Below are positions 7,959 through 12,564 of a DNA stretch of 12,564 nucleotides, in pieces; position 1 is the stretch's first letter, and every line of letters starts with the position of its first letter. A program made the position numbers and the translations under genes. The notes under the pieces were generated by a model. The model made no database searches and was not told the DNA's origin. It worked only from the letters and a program-made list of their open reading frames with translations. Source of the DNA: Bacteroidota bacterium (GTDB lineage: Bacteria; Bacteroidota; Rhodothermia; Rhodothermales; Rubricoccaceae); assembly GCA_022564455.1 (NCBI GenBank), contig JADFLK010000014.1, forward strand, positions 1 to 12,564, written 5' to 3'.

Positions 7959-8132
7959 ATGGACAACCCCAGAACGCCAAGCGCTCAGGTGAAGAAGCCT
8001 TACCAAGCGCCTCGGTTGATCGTACATGGCGACGTGGAGGACCTGACGAAGGGCCCAAGGACGCGTTCTCGCAGAGCCGACGGAGTCTTCGGATTTCGCC
8101 GGCGTCGGAGAAGGCCTCCCCCGGGTTCCTGA
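7959..8132 (+). CDS. lasso-type precursor peptide (lasso A)
   Basis: A 57-residue precursor placed between cyclase and exporter. The leader (residues 1-31) carries the lasso leader pattern KKPYQAPRLIVHGDVEDLTK: YxxPxL for B1 binding, a conserved Gly, and Thr at position -2. The expected cut is after Lys31. The core (32-57) starts GPRTRSRRAD, continues GVFGF, then six Arg (47-52), and ends PPPGS. It has ten Arg and one acidic residue, Asp41, which is core position 10; usual lasso acceptors are at 7-9. The C-terminal residue is Ser57, as expected for substrates of lasso kinases. The start is supported by GGAG with an 8-nt spacer. A 6-bp hairpin (8131-8145) overlaps the stop and a strong terminator follows. 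The precursor identity is well supported; the final structure is not. Confidence 0.85.
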   Translation: MDNPRTPSAQVKKPYQAPRLIVHGDVEDLTKGPRTRSRRADGVFGFRRRRRRPPPGS

Positions 8133-8149
8133 GCGGCTTCCGCTCGCAG

Positions 8150-8193
8150 GGCGCGACGACTGTGCTTCATTATGTCGTCGCGCCTATTTTTTT
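8150..8193 (+). terminator. rho-independent terminator after the precursor gene
   Basis: A perfect 11-bp stem, GGCGCGACGAC (8150-8160) with GTCGTCGCGCC (8174-8184), has a 13-nt loop and is followed by TA and seven T (8187-8193). It would end most transcripts just after the precursor, so exporter and nucleotidyltransferase need read-through or their own promoter in 8194-8333. Confidence 0.85.
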
Positions 8194-8222
8194 GTCCAAG
8201 GCCCAGTGAACGTGCCACCAGC

Positions 8223-8232
8223 TTGTGCACAA
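8223..8232. promoter_or_regulatory. 10-bp palindrome upstream of the exporter
   Basis: TTGTGCACAA is a perfect 10-bp palindrome about 100 nt before the exporter start and just after the terminator. It might be an operator. No clear -35/-10 pair is visible nearby, and palindromes of this length can arise by chance. Confidence 0.2.
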
Positions 8233-8333
8233 AGGCTGCACCTACTGGCTCGTCTGAGCATCTATTGAGATCGTTTCTACATCTTTTTGCGAAGCTGCTA
8301 CAGTGAGTTGTCTAGCGCCCATCAGGTAGTGCG

Positions 8334-10241
8334 ATGTTTGTGCTGTCGATGATTTCATCTCGCCTCAGGACGAGGTTTGGGAAGCTGCGAGGAACCTTTC
8401 GTCTCACGCCACGGGCGCTGCGAACAGCGTGGAAGGGCGCCCCAGGTTGGACGATGGCGAGCATGGTCTTGCTAGTCATCCAAGGATTGCTTCCCGCAGC
8501 GTCGGTGGTTCTTGCCAAATATGTCGTGGACGCGGCGGTGATTGCGATTGCTGTTCAGGGCGCGTGGGAAGGACTCGATCTGCTCATTCTCTACGCATCG
8601 TTGTTGGCGCTCGTGATGCTTGCAACGCAGATTCTTGAGTCGATCTCGCGCTGGGTGAGTATCGCACAAGCAGAGTTGGTTGGAGATCATATTCGCGCTC
8701 TTGTCCATCACAAGTCGGCTGAGACGGATTACGCCTACTACGAGTCGCCCGAGTATTACGACGAGCTCTTCCGCGTCCTCGAAGAGTCGCAGGACCGGCC
8801 GCTGGCGCTGCTCACCTCCGTCGGTGGTTTTCTTCGCGACCTCATTGCGATAGTGGCCATGGCCGCGGTACTACTTCCTTACGGGCTCTGGCTACCTGCT
8901 GCGCTGGTGTTGAGCACGCTCCCCGCATTCCTGGTCTTGCTCCGGTACAACCGTCAATACCACAGTTGGTGGCATCGGCGGACGGAAGATCACAGGCGTG
9001 CGCAGTATTTCGACCAAGTACTCACCCACAGCTTTACCGCTGCGGAAGTCCGCGTATTTGGCCTGAAGGCACTATTTCAGCCGGCCTACCAGGCCATCCG
9101 CCTCGTGCTAAGGCGCGAGCGGATCGCGCTCGAGAAGCGGCAAGTATTCGTTCGATTGTTTGCGGCCTTTGTCGGGCTTCTCGTCGTCGCGGCCGTCATG
9201 GCGTGGATGGGCTGGAGGGTAATGCGAGGGGACGGATCGTTGGGCGACCTCGCGCTGTTCTACCAGGCCTTTACTCGTGGCCAAGGGTTGATGGGTACGC
9301 TACTCGGAGGTGTTGGCCAGATGTACGAACATGGGTTGTACCTCGGCCATCTATTCGAATTCCTCGACCGCAAGCCATCCGTTGCCTCGCCGCCTTCTCC
9401 AGTCATGCCGCCGGAGCGCCTGAAAGAAGGAATTCGGCTGAAGGATGTGACGTTCACCTATCCGGGAACGGTTGTCCCGGTTCTGGAGCACTTCAACCTG
9501 TTCCTTCCGGCCGGAGAGATCGTAGCGATTGTGGGGGAGAACGGTGCCGGGAAGAGCACCGTATTCAAGCTTCTGACCAGGTTGTACGATCCGGAACGGG
9601 GGGCAGTTGAGCTTGATGGACTTGACCTGCGACGCTTTGATGTCGAGGAACTACGCTCCAGAATCACGGCACTCTTTCAGCTACCGGTCAACTACCATGC
9701 GAGCGCCGGGGAGAGTATCATGATGGGGGATGTTGCTCGGCCCTCCGACAAGATGCGCATGGTGCAGGCCGCCAAGTCTGCCGGCATCCATGAACGTATT
9801 CTCCGACTCCCCGATGGGTATGATTCGCAACTCGGAAAGTGGTTCACCGACGGGCAGGAGCTTAGCGGGGGAGAATGGCAGCGTCTTGCGCTTGCACGCA
9901 CACTATACAGAGACGCTCCGATCATCCTTCTTGACGAACCGACGAGCCGTATGGATTCGTGGTCGGAGGCCGATTGGTTCGATCGGTTCCGCCGGCACTC
10001 CAAAGGAAAGACCACGTTGTTGATTACGCACCGGTTTTCGGTGGCGCGAAACGCCGATCGAATCGTTGTGATGAAGAGCGGCGCCATTGAGGAGCAAGGG
10101 ACTCACAGTGAACTGGTTGCGCGTGGCGGCCCGTACAGCGTTTCGTGGGAACGCCAGGTCACTGAAGCCAACGTCGTCGAAGACGAAAAGGGCGATGCCA
10201 CCGGATACGATATTTGGTCCGGGTTTGACGCACCAAGTTGA
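8334..10241 (+). CDS. ABC transporter, fused permease-ATPase exporter (lasso D)
   Basis: A 635-residue half-transporter with an N-terminal six-helix ABC membrane domain (about residues 35-330; hydrophobic stretches such as ASMVLLVIQGLLPAASVVL and LFAAFVGLLVVAAVMAWMG) and a C-terminal ATPase. The ATPase shows Walker A GENGAGKST (401-409), the Q-loop Gln in LFQLPVNY, signature LSGGEWQR (from 510), Walker B IILLDEP (Asp534, Glu535) and the H-loop His566 in ITHRF. The D-loop reads SRMD rather than the usual SALD. It probably works as a homodimer in the inner membrane and exports the mature peptide, which also protects the producer. There is no C39 peptidase domain, in agreement with separate B2 processing. 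ATG 8334 follows a weak AGG; Met at 8349 is an alternative. It lies downstream of the precursor terminator and overlaps the next gene by 4 nt. Confidence 0.94.
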   Translation: MFVLSMISSRLRTRFGKLRGTFRLTPRALRTAWKGAPGWTMASMVLLVIQGLLPAASVVLAKYVVDAAVIAIAVQGAWEGLDLLILYASLLALVMLATQILESISRWVSIAQAELVGDHIRALVHHKSAETDYAYYESPEYYDELFRVLEESQDRPLALLTSVGGFLRDLIAIVAMAAVLLPYGLWLPAALVLSTLPAFLVLLRYNRQYHSWWHRRTEDHRRAQYFDQVLTHSFTAAEVRVFGLKALFQPAYQAIRLVLRRERIALEKRQVFVRLFAAFVGLLVVAAVMAWMGWRVMRGDGSLGDLALFYQAFTRGQGLMGTLLGGVGQMYEHGLYLGHLFEFLDRKPSVASPPSPVMPPERLKEGIRLKDVTFTYPGTVVPVLEHFNLFLPAGEIVAIVGENGAGKSTVFKLLTRLYDPERGAVELDGLDLRRFDVEELRSRITALFQLPVNYHASAGESIMMGDVARPSDKMRMVQAAKSAGIHERILRLPDGYDSQLGKWFTDGQELSGGEWQRLALARTLYRDAPIILLDEPTSRMDSWSEADWFDRFRRHSKGKTTLLITHRFSVARNADRIVVMKSGAIEEQGTHSELVARGGPYSVSWERQVTEANVVEDEKGDATGYDIWSGFDAPS

Positions 10242-11506
10242 AAAGGCTCGAGAACATAGCAGGGGTAACCGAACAGACTGATCCACCGACGACTAGTAGG
10301 GAGATGAACCTGCTTCTGGCGCTGGCGCGGACTAGGCAATCCTCTGAAGTGCGTCAGCATATTCATGATCTCGCTGAAGGAGGTATCGATTGGGAGCGCC
10401 TCTATGAACTCGCATGGCGTCATCGGCTCGTGCCGCTGATCTTTCGATCTTTGGAGGAATCCGGTATTGCCATCCCTTCAGACATCCGTGAGACCTTGGA
10501 CGGAGATCGGGCCGGCGTCGCACTGCATTCGCTGGCATATACCCAGGAACTCCTGCGGATTCGGACGGTGTTTCTGACTGAGTCCATCGAATTTGCTGTG
10601 TTGAAGGGCCCCGTTCTCGGTGTGGCACTCTACAACGATTTGGGGCTACGCCCATTCGGTGACCTTGATATTCTCGTCCGGCTCGATGACGTGTTGAGGG
10701 CAAAGGAGCTTCTTGTCGGATTGGCGTACCGCCCGGATCCTCCTATGACGCCAAGGCAGGAGCGCGCATTTCTTGCCGGCCAGTCTGCGTACGAGTTCCT
10801 CCAGGACGAAAAGGGCTTCAAGGTCGAGTTGCACACGGCCCTTGTTCACCAGCGGTTCGATTTCCACCACGACATCGAGCGAATCTGGGACCAAACTGCC
10901 ACCACAGCGATTGGGAATGCGCAGATCCGCGTGCTGGGTACCGATGATTTGCTTCTCTTCCTATGTGTGCATGGAGCGAAGCATGCGTGGAAGCAGCTAA
11001 TATGGGTGTGCGATGTAGCAGAGCTAATCCGCGCTCGGCCGGGTATCGAGTGGTCGAAATTAATCTACGAGGCCGAGCAAAGACAGTGTGCTCGGATGTT
11101 GTTCCTGGGGCTCTATTTGGCCAATCATTGGTTGGATGCGCCGCTTCCTTCGCCTGTCCAAGCACGGCTTGAGCGAGAAGAGGCCCTTCCAGCGCTGGTG
11201 TCGCACGTTCTCGAACGAGCAAGCGCGAAGGAGGAAATACGGGAGCGGCTACGAACCGATATCCGCTTTCATACGCTTGTTCGCGAAACCAGACGCGGAA
11301 AGTGGAGACAGGTGGTGGAAAAAACAGGAGATCGCATCAGGGGCTTCGTTCAAAACGTCCATACCACCGTCCGTCCTTCCGACGCAGATCGTGCTTTTTT
11401 CGATTTGCCGAGCATACTCTCCCCACTATATTTGATAGTCAGGCCGATCCGCATCCTCCGCATCTTTCTGTTCGGCCGACCTGAACGAAAGAAGTCCGAT
11501 ACGTAG
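10238..11506 (+). CDS. NTP_transf_5-type nucleotidyltransferase (lasso tailoring N)
   Basis: A 422-residue protein of the nucleotidyltransferase family often annotated PF14907. The signature is FAVLKGPVLGVALY (Lys123) followed by LRPFGDLDILV, with Gly141 and the metal-binding Asp142 and Asp144. Further family features are FKVELHTALV and DDLLLFLCVHGAKHAWKQL. The C-terminus is basic and hydrophobic (LYLIVRPIRILRIFLFG), perhaps membrane-associated. Homologues recur beside the kinase in lasso clusters of the paeninodin/pseudomycoidin type and have been linked to further modification of the phosphorylated C-terminal Ser; that link is from memory. Translation probably starts at TTG 10238, overlapping the exporter stop in TTGA. 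ATG 10304 is an alternative, but its GGGAG directly abuts the ATG. The reaction catalysed here is not known. Confidence 0.85.
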   Translation: MKRLENIAGVTEQTDPPTTSREMNLLLALARTRQSSEVRQHIHDLAEGGIDWERLYELAWRHRLVPLIFRSLEESGIAIPSDIRETLDGDRAGVALHSLAYTQELLRIRTVFLTESIEFAVLKGPVLGVALYNDLGLRPFGDLDILVRLDDVLRAKELLVGLAYRPDPPMTPRQERAFLAGQSAYEFLQDEKGFKVELHTALVHQRFDFHHDIERIWDQTATTAIGNAQIRVLGTDDLLLFLCVHGAKHAWKQLIWVCDVAELIRARPGIEWSKLIYEAEQRQCARMLFLGLYLANHWLDAPLPSPVQARLEREEALPALVSHVLERASAKEEIRERLRTDIRFHTLVRETRRGKWRQVVEKTGDRIRGFVQNVHTTVRPSDADRAFFDLPSILSPLYLIVRPIRILRIFLFGRPERKKSDT

Positions 11507-11875
11507 CGGTGAAGTGGTAGGATTTTGGGCAGATTGTTCTCTGCTTGTATGTTCTGCACCCCATCGGATGAGCTACGAGTATTCGACAGAGGGTGCGCCA
11601 AGGTGCTGTCGAGAACCTCCGGAGACGGGCGGGTATAGTTTTCGTGGTAGGTGAAGCAGGCCGGCGTACGTAGCAGTGGCTGCGCCTTCACGTCTGCTCT
11701 TCGATGCTTCTGCCTCCTATGCTTCATGGCCGGTTTGGCAAACGCGGTCATTGATGCTCAGTTACAGGATCTGGGAGAAGACGATCATTCTGCGTTAGTC
11801 GCAACAATGGACGATACACTACCGGGTGTGACACGTCAAAAGGGCAGGGGCCTATGTGAGGGCAACGGAGCAAAC
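11507..11875. other. intergenic stretch without a supported gene
   Basis: No RNA gene, terminator or recognisable protein is visible. A + frame is open from GTG 11651 and contains a hydrophobic segment near 11700-11740 (FCLLCFMAGLANAVI), but it runs on out of frame through the NRPS remnant and resembles no family I know. A 28-codon ORF from ATG 11567 is also open. Both look like chance or decayed sequence. Confidence 0.5.
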
Positions 11876-12350
11876 ATGAGCAGGCAACCAATCGGCCACG
11901 CAAGGGCATTGTACCCTCTGAACATGAATTGCTGGCGCGGCAACTCAGGAGGAAGAGAAGTTCGTCGCATCCCGCAGAAATTGTTGCCAAGTCTCGTGAG
12001 AAGCACGCAACGAACTTTCCGCTTTCGTTTACCAGGCAACGTCTTTGGATTCTCTGTAAACTCAACCCTGGAGATACACGATACATCATCCCACGCGTCG
12101 TTCGGCTGCACGGCCTCCTCGACCGCGATGCGCACAAGCGCGCGCTCGACGCTGTCCCACAGTGTCAGAAGCGCCGCGCGCCGCGTTCGCCCGCCACGGT
12201 GGAAGCCCTGTGCGGCATGTATCGGCGCGTGGGGTGGCCAGGTTAGACACGGTTGATTTCAGTAGTAGGGAGCCGGAAGAGTCTGAACGGGCCTGGCGAC
12301 CATCTATGCAAAACTGGGTTGAACTTCGTTCTCGTCTTCCAGACCAGTGA
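11876..12350 (+). pseudogene. NRPS condensation-domain remnant, frameshifted
   Basis: The stretch matches the start of a nonribosomal peptide synthetase condensation domain. In one frame (about 11911-12167) it reads SEHELLARQLRRK, then LSFTRQRLWILCKLNPG (motif C1) and RVVRLHGLLDRDAHKRALDA. From 12168 similarity continues in another frame with EAPRAAFARHGG, SPVRHVS and LDTVDFSSREPEESERAW. Restoring one base between 12167 and 12168 gives CHEAPRAAF, matching motif C2 (RHExLRTxF). The catalytic HHxxxDG motif is absent, since the frame stops at TGA 12348-12350. A plausible original start is ATG 11876 with GGAG upstream, but it lies in a third frame, which implies a second one-base deletion before 11911. 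The remnant is unrelated in mechanism to the lasso cluster and lies next to a mobile-element end. Confidence 0.75.
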
Positions 12351-12403
12351 ACGTGCCGACAATACTGGGCTACCGCTGGAGGATACTCGGAGGTGGTCCC
12401 TAA

Positions 12404-12564
12404 GAGGCTGTTGAATTACGTGCTCTGTCGCCGAGACGAGCGCATCTTGGTTGAGATCAAGGCGCGAGATCGTAGTCGAATCGGTGATTCGGCCCCGCAG
12501 TACTGCGGGGCAACGAAGAGATCGGTCGAGAGGCGCCTTCGCAGACAGGATGACGTATTTCAAC
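12404..12564. mobile_element. MITE or IS end with inverted termini (cut by the window edge)
   Basis: GAGGCTGTTGAA (12404-12415) resembles the ends of several IS families. GTTGAATTACGT (12410-12421) is an inverted repeat of the last 12 bases of the window (12553-12564), with 11 of 12 matching. Nested inside are AAGGCGC (12459-12465) with GCGCCTT (12533-12539), CGAATC (12477-12482) with GATTCG (12486-12491), and a perfect 20-bp palindrome at 12492-12511. No transposase is encoded in between, so a MITE of roughly 165 bp is likely if the right end completes as CAGCCTC just past the edge. Confidence 0.55.

Noticed and set aside
7952..8209. Overlapping + frame ORF (85 aa) across the precursor
   Set aside because: It lacks the YxxPxL leader pattern and runs through the terminator stem; it is a shadow of the precursor frame.
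11567..11653. 28-codon ORF with two adjacent Cys
   Set aside because: No ribosome site, no leader motif, no recognisable family; likely chance.
11651..12256. 201-residue + ORF
   Set aside because: Its second half is an out-of-frame reading of the NRPS remnant and its first half resembles nothing known.

Overview
This window carries what reads as a complete lasso-peptide biosynthetic cluster. To its left are a housekeeping gene fragment and a two-component system. To its right is a decayed end with a broken NRPS remnant and a mobile-element end. The organism is a bacterium of moderately high GC with Shine-Dalgarno-like sites before some genes, overlapping ATGA/TTGA gene junctions and a PPDK gene. 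Split B1/B2 lasso genes with a kinase and a nucleotidyltransferase would fit Gemmatimonadota, Rhodothermota or a similar phylum, but I cannot fix the phylum from sequence alone.

Layout, all genes on the + strand. 1-1377: C-terminal half of pyruvate, phosphate dikinase, cut by the window edge, with a TAG in frame at 10-12. 1582-3111 and 3226-3897: a soluble PAS-PAS histidine kinase of the NarX/DesK-like (HisKA_3) type and a NarL/LuxR-type response regulator. 3996-7690: a tight block of a PqqD-like RRE protein (B1), an HPr-kinase-like peptide kinase (K), a transglutaminase-like leader protease (B2) and an asparagine-synthetase-like cyclase (C). 7691-8193: a leader region with two hairpins, then the 57-residue precursor peptide (A) and a strong intrinsic terminator. 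8334-11506: an ABC exporter (D) and an NTP_transf_5-type nucleotidyltransferase (N), overlapping by 4 nt. 11507-11875: no supported gene. 11876-12350: frameshifted remnant of an NRPS condensation domain. 12404 to the right edge: an element with inverted ends, probably a MITE or IS end.

Inferred pathway: B1 binds the YxxPxL...G leader motif of A, B2 removes the leader after LTK, C activates a side-chain carboxylate and closes the ring, K phosphorylates the C-terminal Ser of A, N may extend or replace that modification, and D exports the product. The HK/RR pair next to the cluster is a candidate regulator.

The most unusual point is the core peptide. Counting from the expected Gly1, the only acidic residue is Asp10, whereas known lasso rings close at residue 7, 8 or 9. 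The tail holds six consecutive Arg, then three Pro, then Gly-Ser. The product may therefore be a ten-residue macrolactam, a peptide cut at an unusual site, or something other than a classical lasso.
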